In this document: piece by piece, positions 35,399 to 43,958 of the stretch
Layout: each line of letters opens with the position of its first letter
Position numbering within the stretch: position 1 is the stretch's first letter
Origin: Caulobacter sp. 32-67-35
GTDB lineage: Bacteria; Pseudomonadota; Alphaproteobacteria; Caulobacterales; Caulobacteraceae
Length of the DNA: 64,000 nucleotides
Assembly (NCBI GenBank): GCA_002280875.1
Contig: NCEV01000006.1
Location: 99,730-163,729, forward strand
Reading direction: 5' to 3'
The notes under the pieces: model-generated
Database searches by the model: none
What the model was told of the DNA's origin: nothing
The model's input: the letters and a program-made list of their open reading frames with translations, nothing else
Position numbers and translations under genes: made by a program

Positions 35399-36610
35399 CG
35401 GGCGGCTCGCTCCGATGGCGGCTGATGGCCGGCGGCATGCTGGCCATCCTGGCGGCGCTGGCCGTATCCTGGCTGGCCATGACGTGGCTGTTCGAGCGCC
35501 ACATCGAGCGTCGCGAAACGGTCGAGCTGACCCGCATGGGCCAAGCCTTGGCGGCCAGCCTGAGTATCGACCCCCAGGGCGCGCCGCTGATCGAAATGGC
35601 GTCAGGCGACACCCGGCTGACGAAGGCTGCTGGAGGTCTCTATTGGCAGGTCTCGACGCCGCGTGGCTCGGAACGTTCCGTGTCGCTGTGGGACCAGCGA
35701 CGAGAAGATCTTGCGTTTGGCGCGGCAAGAATTTGGCCGGGACCTGGCGCTTTTCCTGGCCGGCCTGTGGGTCGTTCTATCAGCTGCTGCGGCTGCGCAG
35801 GTCAGTCTTGGCCTGGCGCCGATGGCGCGGGTCAGGGACGATCTGGCCCGCCTGCGCCGCAGCCCGTCGGCGCGTCTTTCTGACGATCATCCGCGTGAGA
35901 TCGCGCCCCTGGCGCAGGCGATCAACGCCCTGGCCGAGGCGCGCGAGGCCGATCTGGCCCGCGCGCGTCGACGGGCCGGCGACCTGGCCCACAGCCTCAA
36001 GACACCGCTCTCGGCGCTGTCCGCCCAGAGCCGGCGGGCGCGCGAGGCTGGCGCGGTCGAGGCGGCCGATGGTCTCGATAGCGCGATCGCCGCCGTCGGT
36101 GCGGCGCTGGAAGCAGAGCTGGCCCGCGCCCGCGCCGCCGCTGCGCGCGAGACGTCCCTCGCCGCCGAAACGGCGCCCCTGGCCGTGGTCGAGCGCCTGG
36201 TCGAGGTGATCGAGCGCACCGCCGAGGGCGAGCGGCTGATGTTCGACATTGAGATCGATCCAGCCCTGAGCATTCCGGTCTCGGACGACGTACTGACCGA
36301 GATGCTGGGCGCCCTGATCGAGAACGCCGCGCGTTTTGGGCGTCGCCGCGTGCGTATCACCGCGATAGCGACGACCGGGCACGTGGTCCTCGGTGTTGAT
36401 GATGATGGCCCCGGCATCGACGACGGCCGGACCGAAGCCGCCCTGGCGCGAGGGGGCAGGCTCGATGAGGCCGGCCCTGGACACGGCCTTGGCCTGGCGA
36501 TCGTCCGCGACCTGGCCGAGGCCTCGGGAGGTATGCTGCGGATGGATCGCTCGCCGCTCGGAGGGCTGCGGGCGGAAATCGCTTGGCTCAACCCACGCGC
36601 GGCGTCCTGA
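35395..36610 (+). pseudogene. PhoQ/FeuQ-like sensor histidine kinase, internal deletion with frameshift
   Basis: Frame one starts at GTG 35395, overlapping the regulator. It encodes a transmembrane segment (about 8-30) and a periplasmic part up to SERSVSLWDQ (101 codons, to 35697). A shifted frame resumes at DEKILRLARQEFGRDLALFLAGLW (35699) and runs 303 residues to 36610. That part carries the second membrane segment, the HAMP-like region, the phospho-acceptor His in AGDLAHSLKTPLSALSAQ, the N box ALIENAARFGRR and DDDGPGIDD / GHGLGLAIVRDLAEASGG. Relatives have about 40 more residues in the sensor domain between SLWDQ and the RxLARQEFxRDL segment. The junction is inside a perfect 7-bp hairpin (35682-35688 / 35695-35701). 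As read, no kinase would be made. Confidence 0.85.
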
Positions 36611-36720
36611 TGGCCGCCCCAATGCTCGTTCTACACATCTGAAACCTTGCGAAGTCTGGGAGGTGCGCAGGGATCGTCTCTGACCGGAGATCGGTCTTCT
36701 TTTCAGCTGTGACGCGATCT

Positions 36721-36736
36721 TTGTAACGCATTGTAA
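36721..36736 (+). promoter_or_regulatory. tandem TTGTAA box (period 10 bp)
   Basis: TTGTAACGCATTGTAA, two perfect hexamers one helical turn apart and followed by AAA, lies about 75 bp upstream of the gene at 36812. A nearly identical element lies on the minus strand at 42519-42534 upstream of an OmpR-family regulator operon, which makes that regulator a candidate binder. Confidence 0.5.
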
Positions 36737-36811
36737 AAACACCCCCTCTACCTCTGGCAGAGCCTTGGTCCATGCTCTTTAAAGGTTGTGTGAAGCAGTT
36801 GAGGGGCGAGT

Positions 36812-37159
36812 ATGAACCAGGCGAGCATGAGCGCGCGGATCGAGGATAGCAGGGCTGCCAACGTGGCTATCCTCAATCCGCTGGTCCAGGAAATCACCGA
36901 CGCGCTGCTTGATCTGGGCGGGGCGGCGCATCGCGATGCGGTTGTGGCCCATGTGGCCAAGAAGCGTGGGGTCTTTCGGCCGTCGGCCGCGATGGCCCAA
37001 GAGCTGGACGCGGCGTTTTCCACCTATTGCAGCGGCGCCAGCGACCGTCACGCGGCAGGCTTGCTACATCTGCCCTACGGCCCCCTCAGCCGTCGCTGGG
37101 CCCTGACGGAACAGGCCTATGGTCTGCTGCGTGACGGCGCGGACGCCGGGTCGCGGTGA
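36812..37159 (+). CDS. small protein with winged-helix-like region, function unknown
   Basis: A 115-residue protein, ATG 36812 with AGGGGCGAG upstream. The pattern GGAAHRDAVVAHVAKKRGVF followed by LLHLPYGPLSRRWALTEQAYGLL resembles N-terminal winged-helix domains (Mrr-N type), but the match is from general shape only. It overlaps the next short gene by 4 nt (GTGA). The TTGTAA tandem box upstream suggests control by a two-component regulator. I do not recognise a family name. Confidence 0.6.
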   Translation: MNQASMSARIEDSRAANVAILNPLVQEITDALLDLGGAAHRDAVVAHVAKKRGVFRPSAAMAQELDAAFSTYCSGASDRHAAGLLHLPYGPLSRRWALTEQAYGLLRDGADAGSR

Positions 37160-37332
37160 AGCTGTTGGTCTGGATGCACCATATGGCTGACCGCCTGGGC
37201 GTGGTTCCAGGTCGGCGCGCCAGCAAGGGCTGGATCCTGCGGTTTGCGGCCGCCATCATGGCCAGCCTGGCGCTCTGGGTGCTGTTTCTCTGGGGGCTGC
37301 TGCTGATTGTCGACGGCATCGCGCCGCTCTAA
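37156..37332 (+). CDS. short membrane protein, function unknown
   Basis: A 58-residue frame starting at a GTG that overlaps the previous stop (GTGA). It reads MKLLVWMHHMADRLGVVPGR at the start. One hydrophobic segment, about residues 30-54 (FAAAIMASLALWVLFLWGLLLIVDGIA), would span the inner membrane. The translational coupling and clean membrane segment support it despite its size. Function unknown. Confidence 0.5.
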   Translation: MKLLVWMHHMADRLGVVPGRRASKGWILRFAAAIMASLALWVLFLWGLLLIVDGIAPL

Positions 37333-37435
37333 ACGCCTCCTCGCGTGATCAGCGGGTGACCGCACGCGGGGCGGCGGCTAGATTTCGCTTTGGGCGAGCC
37401 CCACCGCGATGGCGGGGACAGGGAGAGCGGGTTCA

Positions 37436-37936
37436 ATGCGCATCTTGGTCTTTAGCCTTGGGGCAGCTCTAGCTGTGAGCGGTTGCGCCACGGCGCCGAG
37501 CATAGTCCGCGAGGGCAATCTGTCGGCTCTGCGGGGCCAGAGCCTGGCGTCGCTGGAGGGGCCATCGGCGGCGGTTGACGGGACCTTGGCCGCCGCGATC
37601 CAGACCGGTGTTCTAAAGCGCCTTGCGGACAACGGCGCCGACGTCTCGGGCGTCAAGCCACCGGCCTACCTGCTTCAGGTCGGCGTCGGCGTTTCGGCGC
37701 CTGCTGTCGGGGTGTCCGGCGTCGCCGCGCCGTCGTTCAAGGAAACCGCCTGGCGCAGCGCGCCGACCAAGCGGCATTTCTGGAACCGTCGCGGTCCGGC
37801 CCAAACGGCCACGGCGGTGGTGCTGGAGGTCTCGACCGGAAAGCCAGCCGCCTGGGCCACGGTGCGGGCCGATGGCGCCGATGCTGAGACGACAGCCGAT
37901 CGCCTGGTCAGGGCCCTCGCCGCGCCCGCTCCCTAA
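37436..37936 (+). CDS. putative outer-membrane lipoprotein
   Basis: A 166-residue protein. ATG 37436 starts a lipoprotein signal peptide with lipobox AVSGC (mature Cys about 17). The mature part (about 18-166) has an alternating pattern with segments such as PPAYLLQVGVGVSAP, TATAVVLEVSTGKPAAWATVRADG and ETTADRLVRALAAPAP. This recalls small DUF4136-like lipoproteins, but the resemblance is weak. It converges on the CHASE2 kinase gene. Function unknown. Confidence 0.7.
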   Translation: MRILVFSLGAALAVSGCATAPSIVREGNLSALRGQSLASLEGPSAAVDGTLAAAIQTGVLKRLADNGADVSGVKPPAYLLQVGVGVSAPAVGVSGVAAPSFKETAWRSAPTKRHFWNRRGPAQTATAVVLEVSTGKPAAWATVRADGADAETTADRLVRALAAPAP

Positions 37937-37996
37937 AGCCCTTTCCGACCTGACGACTTCGTCACGGCTGGCCGAAAGGGCCCTGGGTCAGAAGCT

Positions 37997-40282
37997 TTAG
38001 GCGGGCCGATATTCCGGCAGGCGCAGCGTAAAGGTTGCTCCGGCGCCGGGCGCGCTGGCGCACAGAACGCCGCCGCCATGCCGCGCAGCGGCCGCGTCGA
38101 CGAACGCCAGGCCAAGACCGACCCCGCCAGCGGCCTCCGACCCGGGCCGGTCGAACCGCTGGAAGGCCCGGAACGCCATCGCCGCCTCTTCCGGCGACAG
38201 CCCCGGACCCTGATCGCTGATCGAGACATCAACGAAGGCGCGACCGTCCTCGCGGGTGGCGCGCGCCGACACCCTGATCCGCGACCCTTCCGGGCTGTAC
38301 TTGACCGCATTGCCAAGCAGGTTGACCAGGGCCCGCGCCAGTACGCTGCGATCGCCCAGCACCATCAGCGGCGCGTCGCAGCCCTCCTGCTCGATCTCGA
38401 TATGACGCTGGCGGCACTGCGGCCACAGCTCGTCCACCGCCTCGACCGCGACGTCGCACAGGTCTACGGGCTCCATCGCGACTGGCGTCACCTCGGCGCG
38501 CGCCAGCTGCACGAAGCCGTCGGCCAGGGCCAGGGTGCGACGGGCGCAGGCCGCCAGACGATCCGACACGTCTTCTGGCAGGTCCGGCGTCGTCGCCAAC
38601 AGCGCCAGGATCGAGGTCTGGGGCGACCGCATGTCGTGGGTGAGCAGTTGCAAGGCCTGCTCGCGCTGGCGCATGGCGGCAGTCAATGTGGTGATGTCGG
38701 CCAGGCGGACGATCCAGCCCGCGCTTTCGCCGGCCTCGTCGCGGCGAAACACGGTCTGGGATTGATAGGCGCGGCCGTCGCTCAAATGCAGGTCGACGGG
38801 CTCGATCCGTTCGGCCTCGGGTGGCCAGGACTCGTCAAAGGTTCGGCCCAAGGGCTCGAGGGCGTTGAGCAGGGAGGCCACCGAAGCCCCGGCCAGCGGC
38901 AAGTGGGTTGCGCGCAACAAGGTCTGGGCGGCGGCGTTGGCGGCCACCACACGTCGCCGGGCGTCCAGCACCACGGTCGCGTCGGGCAGGCTGAACAGCG
39001 CGTCGGCCGAGAAGCGGCGCAGGTCGTCGATCCGGTTGATCGCAGCGCCCAGGCTCAGGGCCTGACGGGCCACCAGATCGCTCTCGAAGCCCTCGGCCGG
39101 CGGCGTCTGGGCCACGGGCAGCAGCCGGCGCAGTTCGTGGCCCAACAGATCACTGACCCGACCCAGCTGGCCCCAGCCCCAGACCAGCGACACGGTCGCA
39201 AGGCCAATGATCGTCGCCACGGGCGAGAGCCACAGATCAAGGCTCCAGAAGAAGGCCGCGCTGAGCGCCAGGGCCAGGCTCGATAACCCCACGACCAGCA
39301 TCAGATTGGCGCGTGGCGGCAATACCAACAGGCCCGCCAGCAGCAGCCAGAGCAGGCTGAGGGCGAAGGCGATGCGGCTCATCAGCCCCGCTGGCCGAAT
39401 CATGGTTCCGCTGCGCAGACCATCCAGAATGCTGGCCTGCAGTTGAACCCCGGTCATGCTGGCGGCGTCCGGCGTCACCGGGGTAGGAAAGGCCGGACCA
39501 AGGCCCGGCGCGGTCATGCCCACAAAGACCGTGCGACCGGCGAGCAACTCCGACGGGATATCACCGGCCAGGACACTCGAAAACGATACGCGCGGAAAGC
39601 GGTTGGGCGCGCCGGCGAAGGGGATCAACAGGGTGGTTTCGGCGCCCCGCGTGATGTCGCGGGTGTCGAACGCGCGGGTGGCGCGATGGACCACGGTCAT
39701 CAGATCCGGGGTCAGGTCGGGGCCGAAGGCCTGGAAGGGCTCCATGCGCCTGACCACGCCGTCCGCGTCGAACAGCACATGGGCCGAGCCCAGACCCGCC
39801 GCGCCCCGGGCGATCTCCGGCAGAGGACCAACGACCTGCTGTGGGGCGCCCTCGCCGAAGCCGGGCTCGATGAACTGCGGCAGGTAGACCCGCCCCGACA
39901 GGGCGATAGAACTGGCCAGGGCGACATCGTCACCGGGATTGGCCCCCGGTTGGCTGAACAGCACATCGTAGACGATGGTGCGCGCGCCTGCCGCCGTCAG
40001 GTGGTCGATCATTCGCGCATGGGCGGTGCGCGGCCAGGGCCAGGCGCCCATGTCGCGCAGGCTTTTTTCATCGACCTCGACGATCAGGATCGAGGGATCG
40101 ACCGGACGGGACGAGGCGCGTTGCAGGGTGTCATACAGGATATTGTCCAGCCGCGTGGTCAGCGGGCTGGCGGTGAGACCTGCCAGGGCCAGACTGGTCA
40201 AGGTGGCCACCAGAAGCCAGATCAACAAGCGGCGACGCGGCGAGGCTGCAGCCTGGCTGAACAGTCGGGTGGGCGAATTCAA
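37997..40282 (-). CDS. CHASE2-domain sensor histidine kinase
   Basis: A 761-residue membrane kinase, apparently from a TTG start 3 nt after the preceding stop. Domain order: membrane segment (about 18-38), extracytoplasmic CHASE2 domain (about 45-300, with ILIVEVDEKSLRDMGAWPWPRTAHARMIDHL), three membrane segments (about 310-375), a PAS domain (about 425-545, ALFSLPDATVVLDARRRVVAANAAAQTLL), HisKA with LLTHDMRSPQTSILALL (His near 570), and HATPase with VNLLGNAVKYSP, DQGPGLS and GVGLGLAFVDAAAARHGG. It forms an operon with a LysM-FecR protein and a response regulator, probably one signalling unit sensing an envelope signal. Confidence 0.9.
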   Translation of the reverse strand: MNSPTRLFSQAAASPRRRLLIWLLVATLTSLALAGLTASPLTTRLDNILYDTLQRASSRPVDPSILIVEVDEKSLRDMGAWPWPRTAHARMIDHLTAAGARTIVYDVLFSQPGANPGDDVALASSIALSGRVYLPQFIEPGFGEGAPQQVVGPLPEIARGAAGLGSAHVLFDADGVVRRMEPFQAFGPDLTPDLMTVVHRATRAFDTRDITRGAETTLLIPFAGAPNRFPRVSFSSVLAGDIPSELLAGRTVFVGMTAPGLGPAFPTPVTPDAASMTGVQLQASILDGLRSGTMIRPAGLMSRIAFALSLLWLLLAGLLVLPPRANLMLVVGLSSLALALSAAFFWSLDLWLSPVATIIGLATVSLVWGWGQLGRVSDLLGHELRRLLPVAQTPPAEGFESDLVARQALSLGAAINRIDDLRRFSADALFSLPDATVVLDARRRVVAANAAAQTLLRATHLPLAGASVASLLNALEPLGRTFDESWPPEAERIEPVDLHLSDGRAYQSQTVFRRDEAGESAGWIVRLADITTLTAAMRQREQALQLLTHDMRSPQTSILALLATTPDLPEDVSDRLAACARRTLALADGFVQLARAEVTPVAMEPVDLCDVAVEAVDELWPQCRQRHIEIEQEGCDAPLMVLGDRSVLARALVNLLGNAVKYSPEGSRIRVSARATREDGRAFVDVSISDQGPGLSPEEAAMAFRAFQRFDRPGSEAAGGVGLGLAFVDAAAARHGGGVLCASAPGAGATFTLRLPEYRPA

Positions 40283-40285
40283 GAT

Positions 40286-41635
40286 CTAGCGACCGATCTG
40301 CAGCGTCTGCATCGCGCCGACCTTCTCGGCAAAGGTCCCGCCCTTGAAGCGCACCGCGCTGACCCGCCAGCCATAGGTTCCTGGCGGCAGGTCGGTGAGC
40401 GTAAGTTGCGGCTCTGAGAGGCCTGGCTGGTCGATGATCGGCGAGGTCGCGTCAGTCCCCGAAAATAGCTGGAACCGGTAGCTGCGCACGCCATCTCCCG
40501 CCGCGCTCCAGCGGAACAGGAAGTTGCGGTGCTTGCCCGAAACCTGGGCGCTGGGCGGCGCGCCCGGCTCCAGAACATCCAGGTCGCGATCAAAGCTGTA
40601 GTCGGCGGGCATACCCTCCAGGCCGCCGGCGTCCAGGGCGGTCAGGCGGACAAAGTAGGTACCGTTGGCGATCTCGCCGAACTCCGCGGCGGGCGCGGGG
40701 CTGTCAGCCTCGGCGAAGACCTCGACGAAGCCGGCGTCGCGCGACAGGGCCAGGCGATAGGTCGCCGCGCCTGGCACGGGTTCGACGCTGAAGCGGATGA
40801 TCTTGTCGCTCTGGCGCTGACCGCCTTCGCCGAGCTTGGGGGCGGGTAGCAGGGCGACTGGAGCGCTGACGCCAGCGGGCGTCGCGCTGACGCCGAAGCC
40901 GGCGGGGATCGGCGGACCTTCGGTCGTGGCCGAGGCCAGATCGACGCCGACCGCGCCTTTCAGCACCTCGGTCTGGGCCTTGGCGCCGGTTGGATCCTGG
41001 CCAACACGGAACTCGGTGCCGCGCACCGCCGAGATCGAGACCGGGGTGCGAACCTCAAAGCGACCACTTGGATTGGGATTGGGCGTGGCGGAGATCGTTC
41101 CGCGGCCCCGATCCATCTGGAAGACTCGCTGGGGCGCGTTGTTCAGGATGATCTGGCGCATGCGCTCGATGCGCAGGCTGGTGTTGGACGGCAGGGTGAC
41201 CCGCGACTCGTCGGCCATCTCGAAGGTGGCGAAGCCTCCCGGGCCGGTGATCAGCCGCTGACCCTCGACCAGCACCATGCCGGCGCGGGCGGGGGCGCGG
41301 GCGCCATTGGTCTCCAGGTCGACGGCGCCGCTGACCGCGCTGAGGCGGGCGTCGATGGGCGTGCTCTTCAGCAGCCTGGGATCGATCTTCAGGGTCGAGC
41401 CGATCTTCAGGGCGCGTGGCCTGGCGATCTGGTTGGCGCGCTGCACCTGCCGATAATCGCTGGGCTTGTTCAGATAGGCCGAGGCCAGGCCGATCAGAGT
41501 GTCGCCCGGCTTGACGACATAGGCCACCGGCGCATCGACAGGCGGGGCTGCGAGGGCGGCGCTTGAGCAGGAAAGTCCCAGGATGCAAGCGAGGGGGGCG
41601 GTGGCGAGAAGGGTGAGGTCGCGCTTGGACGTCAT
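40286..41635 (-). CDS. periplasmic LysM-FecR domain protein
   Basis: A 449-residue exported protein with a signal peptide (about 1-29, cut near SSAALAA). A LysM domain (about 38-86, YVVKPGDTLIGLASAYLNKPSDYRQVQRANQI) is predicted to bind peptidoglycan or related glycans. A FecR-type domain (about 115-240, GQRLITGPGGFATFEMADESRVTLPSNTSLRIERMR ... VRTPVSISAVRGTEFRV) follows. The C-terminal half has two fibronectin-III-like repeats ending GTYGWRVSAVRFKGGTFAEKVG. It overlaps the regulator gene by 4 nt and precedes the CHASE2 kinase, so it may present the signal to the kinase in the periplasm. The LysM-FecR architecture is known; its ligand is not. Confidence 0.88.
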   Translation of the reverse strand: MTSKRDLTLLATAPLACILGLSCSSAALAAPPVDAPVAYVVKPGDTLIGLASAYLNKPSDYRQVQRANQIARPRALKIGSTLKIDPRLLKSTPIDARLSAVSGAVDLETNGARAPARAGMVLVEGQRLITGPGGFATFEMADESRVTLPSNTSLRIERMRQIILNNAPQRVFQMDRGRGTISATPNPNPSGRFEVRTPVSISAVRGTEFRVGQDPTGAKAQTEVLKGAVGVDLASATTEGPPIPAGFGVSATPAGVSAPVALLPAPKLGEGGQRQSDKIIRFSVEPVPGAATYRLALSRDAGFVEVFAEADSPAPAAEFGEIANGTYFVRLTALDAGGLEGMPADYSFDRDLDVLEPGAPPSAQVSGKHRNFLFRWSAAGDGVRSYRFQLFSGTDATSPIIDQPGLSEPQLTLTDLPPGTYGWRVSAVRFKGGTFAEKVGAMQTLQIGR

Positions 41636-42366
41636 GCTTGGGTGGCTCCAGCTTCGGTGTCCGCCTCGGGATGGCTCTGAGGGTCACAGGCTTCGAGACG
41701 ATACCCGAAACCGTAGACCGTCGTTAGGCGAAACCCGTTGGCGGGGCGAAGCTGAAGCTTGGAGCGCAGGCGCGAAACGTGGGCGTCCAGGGTGCGGGTC
41801 TCCAGATCCGGCCGCTGACCCCAGACCCGGCGCAACAGATATTCGCGCGACAGGGGGCGGGCCAGATTGTTGAACAGGATCGTCGCCAGCTGGAATTCCT
41901 TGGGCGTCAGGGTCTCGACATGGTCGTCCCAGCTAGCCGTCTGGGCGCCGGGGTCCATGCGATAGGGGCCGTGTTGCTCAATCTGCTGGGTTGTCGAGGG
42001 GCGGTAGACCCGGCGGGCCAGGGCGTTTACCCGGGCCAGCAGGACCGGTGGCTGCAAGGGCTTGACGATGTAATCGTCAGCGCCGGCGTTCAGACCCTCG
42101 ACCAGATCGGCCTCGATCGAGCGACTGGTGAGCAACAGCACCGGCGGCGGCGTGGTCAGCATCTCATCCAGCCGGCGCAGGGTCTCGATGCCGGACAGGT
42201 CGGGCATGTTCCAGTCGATGATCAGCAGGTCAAAGGTCTGGCGCCGCATCTCGGCCAGCAGACGTTCAGGGTGAGTGAAGCTGACGCAGTCGTATCCTGC
42301 GGGACCCAGCAAGCCGGCGACCAGCGCATTGTGGCTCTCGTCGTCGTCGAGAAGGGCGACTTTCAT
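41632..42366 (-). CDS. OmpR-family response regulator
   Basis: A 244-residue regulator, ATG 42366. The receiver has Asp7/Asp8, phospho-acceptor Asp51 in LLIIDWNMPDLSG and Lys in YIVKPL. The winged-helix domain has LTPKEFQLATILFNNLARPLSREYLLRRVWG and VSRLRSKLQLRPANGFRLTTVYGFGYRLE. It is the first gene of the operon with the LysM-FecR protein and CHASE2 kinase, and is therefore the kinase's probable partner. The tandem CTGTAA/TTGTAA box at 42519-42534, about 155 bp upstream, could be its autoregulatory site. Confidence 0.9.
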   Translation of the reverse strand: MKVALLDDDESHNALVAGLLGPAGYDCVSFTHPERLLAEMRRQTFDLLIIDWNMPDLSGIETLRRLDEMLTTPPPVLLLTSRSIEADLVEGLNAGADDYIVKPLQPPVLLARVNALARRVYRPSTTQQIEQHGPYRMDPGAQTASWDDHVETLTPKEFQLATILFNNLARPLSREYLLRRVWGQRPDLETRTLDAHVSRLRSKLQLRPANGFRLTTVYGFGYRLEACDPQSHPEADTEAGATQA

Positions 42367-42518
42367 GCGCTCACTTAGCAGAGGGGAATTCGCGCGCCCC
42401 GCTCTGGGCGGGGCGCGCGGCGGGCGTCCGTCTGTCCGGTGGGGGGGATCCAGATGATCGTCCGCCCATGGGGAATACCTTGTTCGCCCTTGCGTCGCGC
42501 TAGGCCAGGCAAGGATTT

Positions 42519-42534
42519 TACAATGGTTTACAGT
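42519..42534 (-). promoter_or_regulatory. tandem TTGTAA-type box upstream of the regulator operon
   Basis: On the minus strand this reads CTGTAAACCATTGTAA followed by AA. It matches the box at 36721-36736 at 14 of 16 positions, with the same 10-bp period. The 251-bp gap it lies in (42367-42617) has no gene that I can support. Confidence 0.5.
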
Positions 42535-42617
42535 CCGGTCGAGCCGCTTTGGTCGTCAACGGGGTCGGCGCGAGCGCCAAAACTCCTACGCGCGCGGGTT
42601 GGATTGTCGTTTCGTCC

Positions 42618-43958
42618 TCACAGGAAGGCTGAAGCGATCACCGCAACCGCCAGGGTGGTCAGGCCCGCCAGGGTCGATCCGATCGTCCAGGCCTTGAAGG
42701 TCTGTGACTCGGTGAGGCCGAGATATTGACTGACCAGCCAGAAGCCGGTGTCGTTGACGTGGGAGACGACGGTGGCTCCTGCCCCGATCCCGATCAGCAC
42801 CAGGGCTACCTGGGCTGGCGGCAGTCCGGCGGCCGCGACCATGGGGGCGGCGAGGCCGGCCGCCGTCACCATCGCCACGGTGGCCGAGCCTTGGGCGATG
42901 CGGACGATGGCGGCGACGAGGAAGGCGAACATCAGCGGTGTCACCTGGGCGGCGGTGATCACGGCGGTGATGTGAGCCCCGGCGCCTGAGTCGATCAGCA
43001 CCTGTTTGAAAGCCGCGCCGGCGCCCACGACCAGGCTGATGGCCCCAGCCGGTTCGAGGGCGCGGCCAGTGATCTTCAGCAGGGTGGAGCGCGGCGTCTT
43101 GTAGCGCAGGCCCAGCAAAAGCCAGACGCCCACACACGCCAGGATGAGGGCGGTGAAGGGGTGGCCTAAGAACACCACCAGATCGCGCAGCCTGCCTTCA
43201 GGCCAACCGCGCGCCAGGGCGCCGATCATGATCAGGGCCAGCGGCGCCAGCATCGCGGTCAGGGCCACGCCAAAGCCGATGGTGGCCTGACGCGGCATGC
43301 CGGTGTCCATGCTGGGCGGCAGGACGTAGCCTTCCTGGCCCTGTTTGCGATAGGCGATCCAGGCATAGAACGGTCCGGCGACCAGCACAGCCGGCAGGCC
43401 GCAGACAAAGCCCCAGAGGGCGATCTGACCGTAGTCGGCCTTCAGCAATTCGGCGGCGGCGACCGGGCCGGGGTGGGGCGGCAGCAGGGCGTGCATCACC
43501 GCCAGGCCCGCCAGGGTCGGCAGGGCGAACCAGACGATCGGGCGTTTGGATCTCAAGGTCAGGGCGCACAGCAACGGCGCCAGGATGATCAGGGCCACGT
43601 CGAAGAACAGCGGCACGCCCACCACCACACCGATCGCGGTCAGGGCCCAAAGCGCGCGCTTTTCGCCAAACCGCGCCAGCAGCCTGTTGGCGATCGCCTC
43701 CACCCCGCCCCCGGCCTCAAGCAGGGCCCCGAACATCGCGCCCAGCCCGACGACGACGGCGACGAAGCCCAGGGCGTCGCCCAGGCCCTTGCGCACCGAG
43801 TCGATTACATCGTCGGGCTTGCCGCCAAACGCCAGGCCCGCGCCCAGCGCCACGATCAACAGGGCCAGGAAGGCGGGGAATCGCGCCTTCAGCACCAGTA
43901 AAACCGCCGTCGCCACCGAAACGACGACGATCAGCAGCGACATCGCCGGGCCGTCCAT
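42618..43958 (-). CDS. GntP-family gluconate / sugar-acid permease
   Basis: A 446-residue, very hydrophobic protein of the GntP family (about 12-14 membrane segments). Family-like stretches include LGAMFGALLEAGGGVEAIANRLL, HALLPPHPGPVAAAELLKADYG and GAGATVVSHVNDTGFWLVSQYLGLTESQTFKAWT. It would import gluconate or a related aldonate by proton symport. Its ATG overlaps the GH3 stop by one base (TGATG), so the two are translated together. That suggests that the sugar from the hydrolase, or its oxidised form, is the cargo. Confidence 0.88.
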   Translation of the reverse strand: MDGPAMSLLIVVVSVATAVLLVLKARFPAFLALLIVALGAGLAFGGKPDDVIDSVRKGLGDALGFVAVVVGLGAMFGALLEAGGGVEAIANRLLARFGEKRALWALTAIGVVVGVPLFFDVALIILAPLLCALTLRSKRPIVWFALPTLAGLAVMHALLPPHPGPVAAAELLKADYGQIALWGFVCGLPAVLVAGPFYAWIAYRKQGQEGYVLPPSMDTGMPRQATIGFGVALTAMLAPLALIMIGALARGWPEGRLRDLVVFLGHPFTALILACVGVWLLLGLRYKTPRSTLLKITGRALEPAGAISLVVGAGAAFKQVLIDSGAGAHITAVITAAQVTPLMFAFLVAAIVRIAQGSATVAMVTAAGLAAPMVAAAGLPPAQVALVLIGIGAGATVVSHVNDTGFWLVSQYLGLTESQTFKAWTIGSTLAGLTTLAVAVIASAFL

